A DNA stretch of 32,553 bases from Sphingomonadales bacterium. GTDB lineage: Bacteria; Pseudomonadota; Alphaproteobacteria; Sphingomonadales; Sphingomonadaceae. The stretch is from NCBI GenBank assembly GCA_005773165.1, contig SXHP01000164.1, positions 1 through 32,553 of the forward strand. The letters run 5' to 3'. The translations under genes and the position numbers were made by a program. Below, piece by piece: positions 8,691-17,502 of this stretch. Each line of letters starts with the position of its first letter. Position 1 is the first letter of the stretch. The notes below the pieces were generated by a model. That model saw nothing but the letters and a program-made list of their open reading frames with translations, was not told the origin of the DNA and ran no database searches.

Positions 8691-8822
8691 AGCGGCGATC
8701 TGGCGAATGGTGCGGGACTCGGGAGTGTAGCGGTTCGCGCCGCATGCTGGGGAACGCGCCGCATTGCAAGCGCGGTCCCCGCCTGTGGGCGGAACGTTAC
8801 ACCAAGGTTACACCAGCCGCGA

Positions 8823-10397
8823 TCAGCTCTCCATCGAGCCGTCGACGCGACGCGGCAGCGATAGAGGGTTGCCGTTACGAAGCGCTTGCGGAAGCAGGGC
8901 CTCAGGCAGATCCTGATAGCAGACCGGGCGCAGGAAGCGCTCAATCGCCAAGCTGCCGACCGAAGTCGAGCGGCCGTCGGAGGTGGCGGGGAACGGTCCG
9001 CCATGGACCATCGCGTGCGCGACCTCGACTCCCGTGCCGAAGCCGTTCGCGAGCAGTCGACCCGCCTTGCGCTCGAGCAGCGGCAAGAGTTCGGCCGCGG
9101 CCGCATGGTCGCCCTCGTCTATGTGGAGCGCGATCGTGAGCTGGCCCTCCAGATGCTCGATCACCGCGCGCATCTCGCCGAGGTCGGCGCAGCGCACGAC
9201 AAGCGCGGCGGGTCCGAACAGCTCCTCGTGGAGCGCAGGATCGGCTAGGAACTGCGCTGCGGTCGCTTCGAACACATGCGCATGCGCCTCATGCGGGCCG
9301 ACAGGAGCGGGCCCCTGCCCGACCAGCTTGGCGAGCTCCGCGCGCTTGGCGACCCCCTCCGAATAGGCGGCGTGAATGCCTGGCGTCAGCATCGTCGCGG
9401 CGGGGACGTCCGCAAGCGCGCGCTCGGCCTCGGCGACAAAGGCGTCAAGGTCGGGACCGTCGATCGCCAGGAGAAGCCCCGGATTGGTGCAGAACTGCCC
9501 GGCGCCCAGATTAAGCGACGGCACGAAGGCGCGAGCGATCGCTTCGCCACGCGCCGCAAGCGCCTGCGGGAAGAGCAGCACCGGATTGATGCTCGACATC
9601 TCGGCATAGACCGGGATCGGTTCACGCCGCGCCGCAGCGGTCGCCATCAGCGCGGTGCCGCCGCCGCGCGATCCGGTGAAGCCCACCGCCTTGACCCGGT
9701 GGTCGGCGACCAGCGCGTTGCCGATCTTGCTTCCCGCGCCGATCAGCAGCGAGAAGACGCCCGCTGGAAGCCCGCAGGCCGCGCGCGCCTTGTCGACCGC
9801 GCCCGCGATCAGCGCGGACGTGCCGAGGTGCGCCGAATGCGCCTTGGCGATGACCGGACAGCCCGCGGCGAGCGCCGACGCCGTGTCGCCGCCCGCGACG
9901 GAGAAGGCGAGCGGGAAGTTGGATGCGCCGAACACCGCGACCGGGCCCACCGCGACCTTTCGAAGGCGCAGGTCGGGACGGGGCGCAGGCGTGCGGTCGG
10001 GCAGCGCCGGATCGATGCGGACGCCCGCCCATGATCCTTCGCGCAGCACGCCCGCGAACAGCCGCAGCTGCCCGACGGTGCGCCCGCGCTCGCCTTCCAG
10101 ACGGGCGCGCGGCAAGCCGCTCTCGGCCATGACGCGGACGATCAGCTCGTCGCCGAGATCGAGGATGGCGTCGGCGATCGCCTCGAGAAAGCGCGCGCGG
10201 TCGACGGGCGCGGTCTCACGGAAAGTATCGAACGCCGCTTCGGCGAGCGCGCACGCACGCTCGACCTCGTTCGCGCCCCCGGCGCCGAAGGCGGGATCCA
10301 GCGGGGCGCCGGTCGCGGCCTCGACGGAGCGAAGCTCGCCCTCGCCGCCGTACACCGGCTCGCCGCCGATCAGCATGGTTCCGGTCAGCGCATCCAT
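8823..10397 (-). CDS. Aldehyde dehydrogenase, alpha-ketoglutaric semialdehyde (2,5-dioxovalerate) dehydrogenase type
   Basis: 524 residues. Three successive ATGs lie at 10403, 10400 and 10397; AAGGGG ends six bases before the first... spacing of eight favours 10397. The NADP/NAD-dependent ALDH fold is complete: [38 protein letters not shown], catalytic Glu in [12 protein letters not shown], and nucleophile Cys about residue 303 in [10 protein letters not shown]. This [14 protein letters not shown] style belongs to the KGSDH group (EC 1.2.1.26), which oxidises 2,5-dioxopentanoate to 2-oxoglutarate in non-phosphorylative pentose and hexarate pathways. It is third in the TonB receptor-esterase-ALDH unit, 99 bp after the esterase. 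A related sugar-derived aldehyde is an alternative substrate. Confidence 0.82.
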   Translation of the reverse strand: MDALTGTMLIGGEPVYGGEGELRSVEAATGAPLDPAFGAGGANEVERACALAEAAFDTFRETAPVDRARFLEAIADAILDLGDELIVRVMAESGLPRARLEGERGRTVGQLRLFAGVLREGSWAGVRIDPALPDRTPAPRPDLRLRKVAVGPVAVFGASNFPLAFSVAGGDTASALAAGCPVIAKAHSAHLGTSALIAGAVDKARAACGLPAGVFSLLIGAGSKIGNALVADHRVKAVGFTGSRGGGTALMATAAARREPIPVYAEMSSINPVLLFPQALAARGEAIARAFVPSLNLGAGQFCTNPGLLLAIDGPDLDAFVAEAERALADVPAATMLTPGIHAAYSEGVAKRAELAKLVGQGPAPVGPHEAHAHVFEATAAQFLADPALHEELFGPAALVVRCADLGEMRAVIEHLEGQLTIALHIDEGDHAAAAELLPLLERKAGRLLANGFGTGVEVAHAMVHGGPFPATSDGRSTSVGSLAIERFLRPVCYQDLPEALLPQALRNGNPLSLPRRVDGSMES

Positions 10398-10496
10398 CAT
10401 CATAGCCCCTTATGGTCAGCGTCGCGGCATATGCGTCCTGATTGTCGCAATGGGAAGACGCCCATCGTTCTTCTTGCCGCTTAAAAGGTAGCGATA

Positions 10497-11459
10497 TCAG
10501 CCGAGCCCTTGCGCGCGCGCCCAGGCATGGAACAGTTCGGGCCAGACCGCGACCGGCCTACCCTGCGCCAAACGGAGGCCGAAACCGTGACCTCCTTGAG
10601 CGAACAGGTGCGTTTCGACCGGCACGCCTGCGGCCTTGCACGCAGCGCGGAACTCCAGCGTGTTGCCGACGTCGACCACCGCGTCGTCCTCGGCATGAAG
10701 GAGAAAGCAAGGCGGCGTGCCAGTGCTGACGTTTGCGGCGGTGGAATGGGCGCGCTCCAAGGCGCGGGTCGGGTTCGACCCGAGCAACAGGCTGCGCGAG
10801 CCTGGATGCGCGAGCGAAGGCGTCATCGATTGCACCGCGTAGATCGGTGCGGCGGCTGCCGGGCGCGCGCTCAGCCGATCCGCCGCATCGACCGCGGCAT
10901 AGGTCCGTGCGGCGAAACGGGTCGCAAGATCCCCGCAAACGTGCCCGCCCGCGGAGAAGCCCACCGCCGCCACGCGCTCCGGCTGGATGCCGTAGTCCCG
11001 TGCCCTCGCCCGGATCAGCCGAACGCTGCGCTGGGCGTCCGACAAGGCGACATCGGGCCCCGCGCGCCACCCGTCGCCGGGCAGGCGATAAAAGAGCACG
11101 AACACCGTATAGCCCCGCGCCGTCAGCCAACGCGCGAGCTCGTAGCCCTCCTTGTCGATGACGACTCGAGCGTAGCCGCCGCCGGGCATCACCAGCACCG
11201 CCGAGCCGTTCGGGACTGCAGGTCGGAACACCACCAGCCGCGGTCGCGAGATGCCGCGGATCGAACGGTCGCTCAGGCCCGGGTCGCTGCTGCGCTCGTC
11301 GACCGCCTCGACCGGCGGTGTAGTGGGCATCCCAAGCGCGCCCTGCGGCCACAGATCGATCGTCTCGACCGGATCAATCGAGGTCGCGCCCGCGCGCGCT
11401 CCGATCGCCAATCCGGCGCCCAGCGCGGCCACTAACGCGGAACGCCGGTCGACCTGCAT
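10497..11459 (-). CDS. Secreted alpha/beta hydrolase, acetylxylan/feruloyl esterase-like (BD-FAE fold)
   Basis: 320 residues. The N-terminus has a Tat-like or Sec signal (DRRSALVAALGAGLAIGARAGA). The hydrolase fold shows an oxyanion loop VMPGGGYARV, nucleophile Ser in VGFSAGGHVCGDLA, acid Asp in LHAEDDAVV and catalytic His in GGHGFGLR. Similar proteins are annotated as endo-xylanase-linked esterases or BD-FAE acetyl/feruloyl esterases. Its ATG at 11459 shares one base with the TGA of the TonB receptor gene (TGATG), so it is translated by coupling with it. That placement suggests the enzyme removes acyl groups from the imported oligosaccharide in the periplasm. The true ester type is not determined by the sequence. 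Confidence 0.8.
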   Translation of the reverse strand: MQVDRRSALVAALGAGLAIGARAGATSIDPVETIDLWPQGALGMPTTPPVEAVDERSSDPGLSDRSIRGISRPRLVVFRPAVPNGSAVLVMPGGGYARVVIDKEGYELARWLTARGYTVFVLFYRLPGDGWRAGPDVALSDAQRSVRLIRARARDYGIQPERVAAVGFSAGGHVCGDLATRFAARTYAAVDAADRLSARPAAAAPIYAVQSMTPSLAHPGSRSLLLGSNPTRALERAHSTAANVSTGTPPCFLLHAEDDAVVDVGNTLEFRAACKAAGVPVETHLFAQGGHGFGLRLAQGRPVAVWPELFHAWARAQGLG

Positions 11460-14353
11460 CAGAACTTGAACCGCGCGCCGAAATAGAACTGCCGCCCGGT
11501 GTGATGATAGACGCTCAGCCGATCCGCGGCGCTGTCGATATATTGGTCGACATACTGATCGGTCAGATTGATCGCCTCCAGGGTCAACGAGACATTGTCG
11601 GTGACCTTGAGCGAGGCGGCCATGTCGACGTTGATCGTCGAACGGACGCCTTCGACGTCGTTGAAGGTCGGTTGGCCCGAATTGGTGTTGAACGCCGGCC
11701 CGGCCCCCGGCGCGACGCCGTTGCGGCCGGGCACGTTGGTCAGATAGCCCGAGCGGTACGCGACCGACCCACGCAGCGAAAAGCGCTGGTCCTCGTAGTA
11801 GAGCGTGCCGTTGGCGCTGTGCTTCGACAGGTTGGTCAGCGGCCGCACGACCACGGGCGCGCCTACCGCGTTGGCGAGCGGATACTCGATGTTCGACTTC
11901 ACGTACGTATAATTGGCTTGGATGCCGAGGTTCGACAGGAAACCGGGCAGGAACCGGAACGGTGACTGAAAGCCGATCTCGAACCCCTTTAGCGTTCCCC
12001 CGTCGCTATCGACGGGCTGAGTGACGGTGAACAGGTCGGTCGGCTGCGCGGTCGTGCCGGTGAGCAGGTCCGCTGGGAGCCCGAGCTGGTTGAACGGAAC
12101 CTGCTGGGTGCTGGTCGCCACGAAAGACGAGATGTCCTTGTAGAACAGGCCGATCACCAGCGCCGTCTCGCGGTTGAAGTAATATTCGAACGACAGATCG
12201 ACGTCCGTCGCCTCCGTCGGGTTCACAAACGGATTGCCGAGCGTCAGCGTGCGGTTGCCGCCCGATACCGAGAAGGAGCCGCCCGGGTTGACCGTGCCGA
12301 TGTTCGGTCGCGCCATCACTCGCGCGGCGGCGGCGCGCGCGACCAGCTTGTCGGTCAGGTCGGCCGACACGTTCAGTGAAGGTAGCCAATTGTCGTAGGT
12401 ACGATCGACCTCGACCAGCAGGAAGCCGTTGGCGAGGTTCTGATAGCCGCTCGACGTCTGCTTGGTCTCGACCCAGCGGACGCCCGCGTCCATCTTGACC
12501 GGAATTCCGGCGACGTCGCCTGCATAGGCGATCTGGCCGTAGAAGCCGAGATCGCGCTCGTCGACCGTCGTGAAGTTGCCGCGCGCGCTCGCATTGGTGA
12601 CTCCGGTCAACGCGAACCGGCCGGTGTTGGAATAGATGCCGAGCGTGTCGGCGAACCGGCCCAAGTCGGGCACGACGAAGCCGCTCGGCGTGCCCTTCAG
12701 CTCGGTGTCGGGGCTGAACGAATAGATGCGCGACAACGGGCCGAGCTGCCCGGGCGCGACCAGCCCGGCGACGTCGGTCTCGCTGGCGCGGCGAAACTCC
12801 TGCGAACTGTAGCCATATTTCTTGTAATCGCCGCCGACGCGAAGCTTGAGCGCCTCGGTCGCGTCCAATTCGAACTGTCCGCGTCCGACTCGGAAATCGT
12901 TGTCGACGTACTGCGGGCGCAGCCGGATCTCGGCCAGCGTGAAGGCCGCGGGATCGAGGACGTTGAGATTGCCGTAGCCGAACCGCGGATTGCGCCCGTC
13001 GGTGAAGTCGTAGGTATAACCCTGCACGTTGTTCGCATCGAGCGCGACCGTGGTCTGGATCGGGTTGGCGAACGCCGACTTGGAATAGCCCCCCAGCAGG
13101 TCGATCCGAGCCCGGTCGCCAAAGGCTTGGCGGAGCGAGCCGGTGTATTGCTGGAACTCGGTGGTCAGCCGGTCGAACCGGGACTCGACACGGACGTCGA
13201 CGTTGTTGAACGTGCCGGAGACGAGGCTGTTGGTCTCGTTGACCACCGCGCCAGGCAGGATCACCGTCTGCGGCTTGCCCGTCCCTGAGCGGCTGAACGA
13301 GATCGCCTCCAGATACTGTTCCGCTCGTTCAGAGGTGAACTTGGCGTAGAGCGCGTCGAAGCTGAGCAGCGTCCTGTCGCTCGGCTGCCACTGCACCGAT
13401 CCGGTGAGACCCAGCCGCTCGGTCTGGTACCGGTAGCTGTCGTAGCGCGGAATGCGCGGGTGAAAGAAGGCGAAGCCCTGCTGGGCGCCCTGCGGCGGCG
13501 TCGAGGCGGGGGCGAACCCGCCGTTGTCGGAGCCACGCTCCCAACGCACGGTGGACGGCCCCTCCTCCAGGATGCCGCGCTCCGAATAGGAGCCCGATAC
13601 GAGGACGCCGATCGTGCCGTCCGCGAACTTGGCGGAGACAAGCCCGGCGAGCTTCGGGTCCACCGCGTTCGACAGATCGTTGAGCCCGATCTGCCCCGAA
13701 CCGGCGACCGTGAAATCGTCGCGATAGTCGAGCGGGCGTGCGGTCTGCAGGTCGACGGTCGCGCCGAGCGAACCTTCCTCGACGTCCGCCGACGCGCTCT
13801 TGCGCACGGTGATGGAGTTGAACAGCTCGGACGCGAAGACGTTGAAGTCAAAGGAACGGCTGCGATTCGCGCCGCCGCTGGCGTCCGCGCCGCCCGTGGT
13901 CGACAGCCCCTCGATGCCGTTGATGCGGACGCGGGTGAAGTTCGGGCCGAGCCCGCGCACGGTGATGTTGCGCCCTTCGCCCTGATCGCGGGTGATCGCG
14001 ACTCCGGGGATGCGCTGGATCGATTCGGCCAGATTGTTGTCGGGAAAGTCGGCGATGTCCTCCGCCTTGATGACGTCGACGATGCCGGTCGCCTCGCGCT
14101 TGGTGTCGAGGGCCGCGTTCAGCGAGGCGCGGAAACCGGTGACCACGATATCGGCCTGTGTTCCTGCGTCGCCCTCCGGCACGCCGGTCCCGGCCTGGTC
14201 CTGCGGCGCCGTCGCGGGCAGGTTGCTTGCGTCGGACGGCCCGGTCTGCGCCAGCCCCGCCGACGGAAGCCCCAGCGCGGCGGCGAGCGCCAGCGCGGAC
14301 GTGCTCTTCAGCATGGCCGGGAGCCATGTCGCCACGATGCGGTGATCGTTCAT
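11459..14353 (-). CDS. TonB-dependent outer-membrane receptor for oligosaccharide uptake
   Basis: 964 residues from the second of two adjacent ATGs (14353); AGGAGGGG lies five bases before it and only two before the first. Signal peptide ends near GLPSAGLAQ. A TonB-box-like ADIVVTGFRASL is followed by the plug: AEDIADFPDNNLAESIQRIPGVAITRDQGEGRNITVRGLGPNFTRVRINGIE. The rest alternates beta strands and ends YFGARFKF with terminal Phe, as required for Bam insertion. This is the TIGR01782-type, Caulobacter/Sphingomonas receptor family, used for oligosaccharides. A LacI-type operator lies 55 bp before the start. First gene of a unit with the esterase and aldehyde dehydrogenase; substrate inferred to be uronate-containing oligosaccharides from the neighbours. 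Confidence 0.93.
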   Translation of the reverse strand: MNDHRIVATWLPAMLKSTSALALAAALGLPSAGLAQTGPSDASNLPATAPQDQAGTGVPEGDAGTQADIVVTGFRASLNAALDTKREATGIVDVIKAEDIADFPDNNLAESIQRIPGVAITRDQGEGRNITVRGLGPNFTRVRINGIEGLSTTGGADASGGANRSRSFDFNVFASELFNSITVRKSASADVEEGSLGATVDLQTARPLDYRDDFTVAGSGQIGLNDLSNAVDPKLAGLVSAKFADGTIGVLVSGSYSERGILEEGPSTVRWERGSDNGGFAPASTPPQGAQQGFAFFHPRIPRYDSYRYQTERLGLTGSVQWQPSDRTLLSFDALYAKFTSERAEQYLEAISFSRSGTGKPQTVILPGAVVNETNSLVSGTFNNVDVRVESRFDRLTTEFQQYTGSLRQAFGDRARIDLLGGYSKSAFANPIQTTVALDANNVQGYTYDFTDGRNPRFGYGNLNVLDPAAFTLAEIRLRPQYVDNDFRVGRGQFELDATEALKLRVGGDYKKYGYSSQEFRRASETDVAGLVAPGQLGPLSRIYSFSPDTELKGTPSGFVVPDLGRFADTLGIYSNTGRFALTGVTNASARGNFTTVDERDLGFYGQIAYAGDVAGIPVKMDAGVRWVETKQTSSGYQNLANGFLLVEVDRTYDNWLPSLNVSADLTDKLVARAAAARVMARPNIGTVNPGGSFSVSGGNRTLTLGNPFVNPTEATDVDLSFEYYFNRETALVIGLFYKDISSFVATSTQQVPFNQLGLPADLLTGTTAQPTDLFTVTQPVDSDGGTLKGFEIGFQSPFRFLPGFLSNLGIQANYTYVKSNIEYPLANAVGAPVVVRPLTNLSKHSANGTLYYEDQRFSLRGSVAYRSGYLTNVPGRNGVAPGAGPAFNTNSGQPTFNDVEGVRSTINVDMAASLKVTDNVSLTLEAINLTDQYVDQYIDSAADRLSVYHHTGRQFYFGARFKF

Positions 14354-14407
14354 CATCCCCTCCTGCACGGTTGCGCGTTGCGCCCCAGCCGATCCCTGGT
14401 GTATCGC

Positions 14408-14421
14408 GGTAACCGGTGTCA
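14408..14421 (-). promoter_or_regulatory. LacI-type operator 1, before the TonB receptor gene
   Basis: GGTAACCGGTGTCA on the plus strand, i.e. TGACACCGGTTACC in the direction of the receptor gene. It is a near-palindrome centred on CC|GG and identical to operator 2. It sits just downstream of the likely -10, over the expected transcription start, where a bound repressor would block initiation. Confidence 0.8.
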
Positions 14422-14423
14422 CA

Positions 14424-14452
14424 ATGTGGACCCGCTTGGCGCAAGCTGTCAA
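14424..14452 (-). promoter_or_regulatory. Predicted promoter of the TonB receptor unit
   Basis: Minus-strand TTGACA at 14452-14447, a 17-base spacer, then a weak -10 CCACAT at 14429-14424. The ten bases CTTGACAGCT around the -35 also occur at the uxaC promoter. The operator follows directly. The -10 is poor, so the exact start is uncertain. Confidence 0.5.
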
Positions 14453-14492
14453 GGTGCCGCCGCGATCATTGTACTGGCAGGAGAACGCCGAG

Positions 14493-14912
14493 ATGAAGCC
14501 GATGCTCTGCACCGCCGCCGCGCTGCTTGCCGTGCCCAGCCATGCGCAGACTCCGCCCTCGCGGCCGATGGTCGTCGTCGACGAAGCGGCGACCAAGCGC
14601 GACGAGCCGCCTCCGCATGGCGCGATCGGGATGAGCACCGCCTACCGGATCAGCGACGCGGTGCCGGGGCGCTCGATGGAGTTCCGCAAGCGCGTGCTCC
14701 ATCCCGGCGCCGTGATCGGCGCGCACGTGATCGCGCATGATGAGGTCTATTACGTGCTGTCGGGCCGCGGCGAAGTGTTCTCGGGCAAGGACAGGCGCGC
14801 GATCGGTCCGGGCAGCGCGGCGTACCTGTTCTCGGGCGAGAATGTTGGCATCAAGCAGCTCGGGGCTGAGCCGCTGACGCTGATCATCGCCTATCCGATT
14901 CCGGGCAAGTAG
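14493..14912 (+). CDS. Secreted cupin-domain protein
   Basis: 139 residues from ATG 14493, with AGGAG nine bases upstream. Signal peptide MKPMLCTAAALLAVPSHA, cleavage before QTPPSR. The mature part is a single cupin barrel: GRSMEFRKRVLHPGAVIGAHVIAHDEVYYVLSGRGEV gives the first cupin motif with His and Glu ligands in place, and GPGSAAYLFSGENVGIKQLG the second, where the usual last His is replaced by Asn. It is divergent from the TonB receptor (140 bp, containing operator 1) and convergent with the carboxylesterase, 7 bp apart. It may bind or isomerise a sugar or metal in the periplasm; no specific function can be assigned. Confidence 0.78.
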   Translation: MKPMLCTAAALLAVPSHAQTPPSRPMVVVDEAATKRDEPPPHGAIGMSTAYRISDAVPGRSMEFRKRVLHPGAVIGAHVIAHDEVYYVLSGRGEVFSGKDRRAIGPGSAAYLFSGENVGIKQLGAEPLTLIIAYPIPGK

Positions 14913-14919
14913 GTCGCGG

Positions 14920-16491
14920 TCACGTCCCCGGCTGGATGTACGGCACGCGGGCGAAGATCTCGCGCTCCCAGCCGCGCGGGTCTCGCTCCACTCGGCTGCG
15001 AGTGTCGAAGATCATCGTCGCGCGGGTCGCGAGATCGTATTGCGGCCAGCCCCTGCCGGGCACACCCGTCTCAGCAAAGGCGACGAAGCGGTCCTGCATC
15101 GCCTGGCTCACGGCCTGCGCGTCGGCCGCGGTGCCGGTCTGCGATCCGGGCGCGCCGAGGGTGCCGAAGACGAGCGGAATGTCCATCGTGTGGAACGCGC
15201 CGCGCCGCGGATCGGTGCGAGAGGCGAAGTCGAGCTGATAGACATAGGCGGGCGTCCCTGCCCGCGCCCGCGCCTCCGCCTCGATCACCTGCCCCGGCCA
15301 GCTCCGCCCTGCGGTGGTGGCTGCGTAGAAGACCTGCGTCGACGACCAGCCGGGCTCGCGGGCGCGGTACTGAGCGACGACCCATTCGGGCAGGATGTCG
15401 ACGCGCAGCTCGGGGGCCATCCGCTCGGCTAGGTTGTCCCACGTCAGACCCTTCAGCTTGGGCAAGTCCGGCGCGATGAACGCCCCGGTCTCCTGGCGGG
15501 TGTTGCCGAGGATCATCGGTACGCGGAGGCTCTGCGGGTGCGCGTCGGGCCAGAACGGATGGCGGTCGAGCGAGCGCATGTCGAGGACGGGACCGAAGTA
15601 GACGCCGCCGCCGAGGATCGGATCGACCGCGTTGAGCGCCTCCACCAGCCGCTCCTGCGGCATCGTCAGCAGCGGCGACAGGTCACGCTCGCCGACCTTC
15701 AGCCGCGCGAGATAGGCGCGGGCGCGCGCGGTCGCGTTCAGCGGGCCGGAGGCGGTGACCTGTTGCCCGCTCATCGTCGCGGCGCGATGGAACAGTCCCT
15801 TCGCGGCGGGCATCGCCATCATCGTCGCGATCTTCGCGCCGCCGCCCGACTGGCCGAAGACGGTGACTCGCGCCGGGTCGCCGCCGCACGCCGCGATATT
15901 GTCGCGCACCCATTTGAGCGCGAGGACAAGGTCGAGCTGCCCGGCGTTGCCACTGTCGGGGAACCGCGGATCGAACCGGGCAAGGTAGAGGTAGCCGAAG
16001 GCGTTGAGGCGGTGGTTGACCGTCACCACCACCACATCGCCGCGCGCCGCCAAGTGACGGCCGTCGTTGAGCGGATCGGTCGAGCTGCCGTTCGCATACG
16101 CGCCGCCATGGATGTAGACCATCACCGGCTTGCGCGCGGGCCGGTTCGCGTGCGCGGACCAGATGTTGAGGAAGAGGCAGTCTTCCGACTGCGGCTGATA
16201 TTGGCGGCTCGACTGCGGACTGACCGGGCCGAACGCGAAGGCCGAAACGACCTCCCCCGCGCGATGCTCCGGCACGGGCGCGCGGAAGCGTTCGGCGCGG
16301 CCATAGCGGATGCCCTTGAACGCGGTCACACCGTTCACGCCGGGGCCGAGCGGCGCACCGGCGAACGCCCCCGCGGCGCACCGCACGATCACTGAAGGTA
16401 ACGGCGGTATCGCGCGCGCCGTACCCGCGGCGAGCAGCGCGGCTCCGCCGCCGATCACCCCGCGGCGGGTCCAATCGTCAGCGGCGGACAT
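14920..16491 (-). CDS. Secreted type-B carboxylesterase
   Basis: 523 residues. ATG 16491 lies inside the end of kdgK (14-bp overlap). N-terminal twin-arginine signal DDWTRRGVIGGGAALLAAGTARA predicts Tat export. Carboxylesterase type-B signatures are clear: SEDCLFLNIW, the oxyanion loop VMVYIHGGAY, nucleophile Ser in VFGQSGGGAKIATMM, the acid Glu likely in GNTRQETGAF, and catalytic His in GAFHTMDIPLVFG. Family enzymes hydrolyse carboxylic esters; in a uronate operon it may remove methyl or acyl esters from uronate oligomers. It is the last gene of the uxaC-kduI-kduD-kdgK unit. Confidence 0.88.
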   Translation of the reverse strand: MSAADDWTRRGVIGGGAALLAAGTARAIPPLPSVIVRCAAGAFAGAPLGPGVNGVTAFKGIRYGRAERFRAPVPEHRAGEVVSAFAFGPVSPQSSRQYQPQSEDCLFLNIWSAHANRPARKPVMVYIHGGAYANGSSTDPLNDGRHLAARGDVVVVTVNHRLNAFGYLYLARFDPRFPDSGNAGQLDLVLALKWVRDNIAACGGDPARVTVFGQSGGGAKIATMMAMPAAKGLFHRAATMSGQQVTASGPLNATARARAYLARLKVGERDLSPLLTMPQERLVEALNAVDPILGGGVYFGPVLDMRSLDRHPFWPDAHPQSLRVPMILGNTRQETGAFIAPDLPKLKGLTWDNLAERMAPELRVDILPEWVVAQYRAREPGWSSTQVFYAATTAGRSWPGQVIEAEARARAGTPAYVYQLDFASRTDPRRGAFHTMDIPLVFGTLGAPGSQTGTAADAQAVSQAMQDRFVAFAETGVPGRGWPQYDLATRATMIFDTRSRVERDPRGWEREIFARVPYIQPGT

Positions 16492-17485
16492 CCAGCCCGC
16501 CCGCCAGATAGGCGTCGATATCGGTCTGGCGGAACAGCGCGGCGTCGCCAGGGAGCGAATGCTTGAGCGCGGCGAGCGCGAGTCCGATCTCCGCCGCACG
16601 GTCGATCCCCCAGCCGGAGCGAAGCCCGTGGAGCACCCCCGCCGCAAAGGCGTCGCCGCCGCCGACCCGGTCGACGATGCCCGCGATCGTCGCCTCGGCG
16701 GTCTGCGCGGCGCGGTCGCGCGCGTCGATGCGGGCGGAAAGGCGGTTGACGTCGACATTCTCGACATGGCGCGCGGTGGAGGCGATCAACTGGAGCTTGG
16801 GGAAGGCGGCGAAGGCGGCCTCCGCGGCCTCACGGCGGCGGTCCTCGCCTTCGCCCGAAAATTCGCGGCCGAGCAGCAGGCCGACGTCGCGGTGGTTGCC
16901 GAACATCAGATCGGCCTCCGCGACGATCTCGGTCAGGATCACGCGCGGATCGGCGTCCCACTTCTCCCACAGCTTGCCGCGCCAATTGCCGTCGAACGAC
17001 ACCGCGATCCCCCGCGCGGAGGCGGCGCGTGCGGCGGCGACTGCGGTCTGCGCGGGCACGGGGCCGAGCGCGGGCGTAACGCCGGACAGGTGCAGGCGGT
17101 CGACGCCTGTGAGGAGCGCGTCCCAATGCCACGCCTCGGCGGGCGCTTGCGCGAAGGCGGAGTGCGCGCGGTCGTACAGGACTTCGGTTGCGCGCACCCC
17201 CGCTCCCGAGGTCACGAAGTAGAGGCCGATGCGCTCGCCCGCGAACGCGACACGGCCGGTGTCCACGCCATGTCCTCGCAGGATCGACACCGCCGCGCGG
17301 CCCAGATCATTGTCGGGGACCACCGTCGCGAACCCGACATCCTGCCCGAGGCGGGCGAGTGCAGTAGCGACATTGGCTTCCGCGCCGCCCAGCCAGACGT
17401 CGAGCCTTGGCGATTGCATCAGCAGTTCGCGCCCGGGCGGCGACAGGCGAAGCATGACCTCGCCGAACGCCAGGAACTTGCCCAT
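16478..17485 (-). CDS. kdgK: 2-keto-3-deoxygluconate kinase (PfkB family)
   Basis: 335 residues from ATG 17485 (GKFLAFGEVMLRLSPPG), 17 bp after kduD, with AAGGACAGGG before the start. PfkB/ribokinase fold: GGAEANVATALARLG near residue 35 (first signature), FDGNWRGKLW in the middle and VDRVGGGDAFAAGVLHGL near residue 270, with the catalytic Asp of GGGD. KdgK uses ATP to make KDPG, which then enters central metabolism through KDPG aldolase; no aldolase gene lies in this window. All upstream uronate routes of this island converge on its substrate. Confidence 0.9.
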   Translation of the reverse strand: MGKFLAFGEVMLRLSPPGRELLMQSPRLDVWLGGAEANVATALARLGQDVGFATVVPDNDLGRAAVSILRGHGVDTGRVAFAGERIGLYFVTSGAGVRATEVLYDRAHSAFAQAPAEAWHWDALLTGVDRLHLSGVTPALGPVPAQTAVAAARAASARGIAVSFDGNWRGKLWEKWDADPRVILTEIVAEADLMFGNHRDVGLLLGREFSGEGEDRRREAAEAAFAAFPKLQLIASTARHVENVDVNRLSARIDARDRAAQTAEATIAGIVDRVGGGDAFAAGVLHGLRSGWGIDRAAEIGLALAALKHSLPGDAALFRQTDIDAYLAGGLDVRR

Positions 17486-17502
17486 CGCCCTGTCCTTCCC
17501 GT

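Noticed and set aside
7564-8769. 401-codon minus-strand frame overlapping NUDIX-DUF47, with an ATG start
   Set aside because: Low-complexity Arg/Gly-rich product; the neighbouring frame gives the recognised NUDIX and DUF47 domains.
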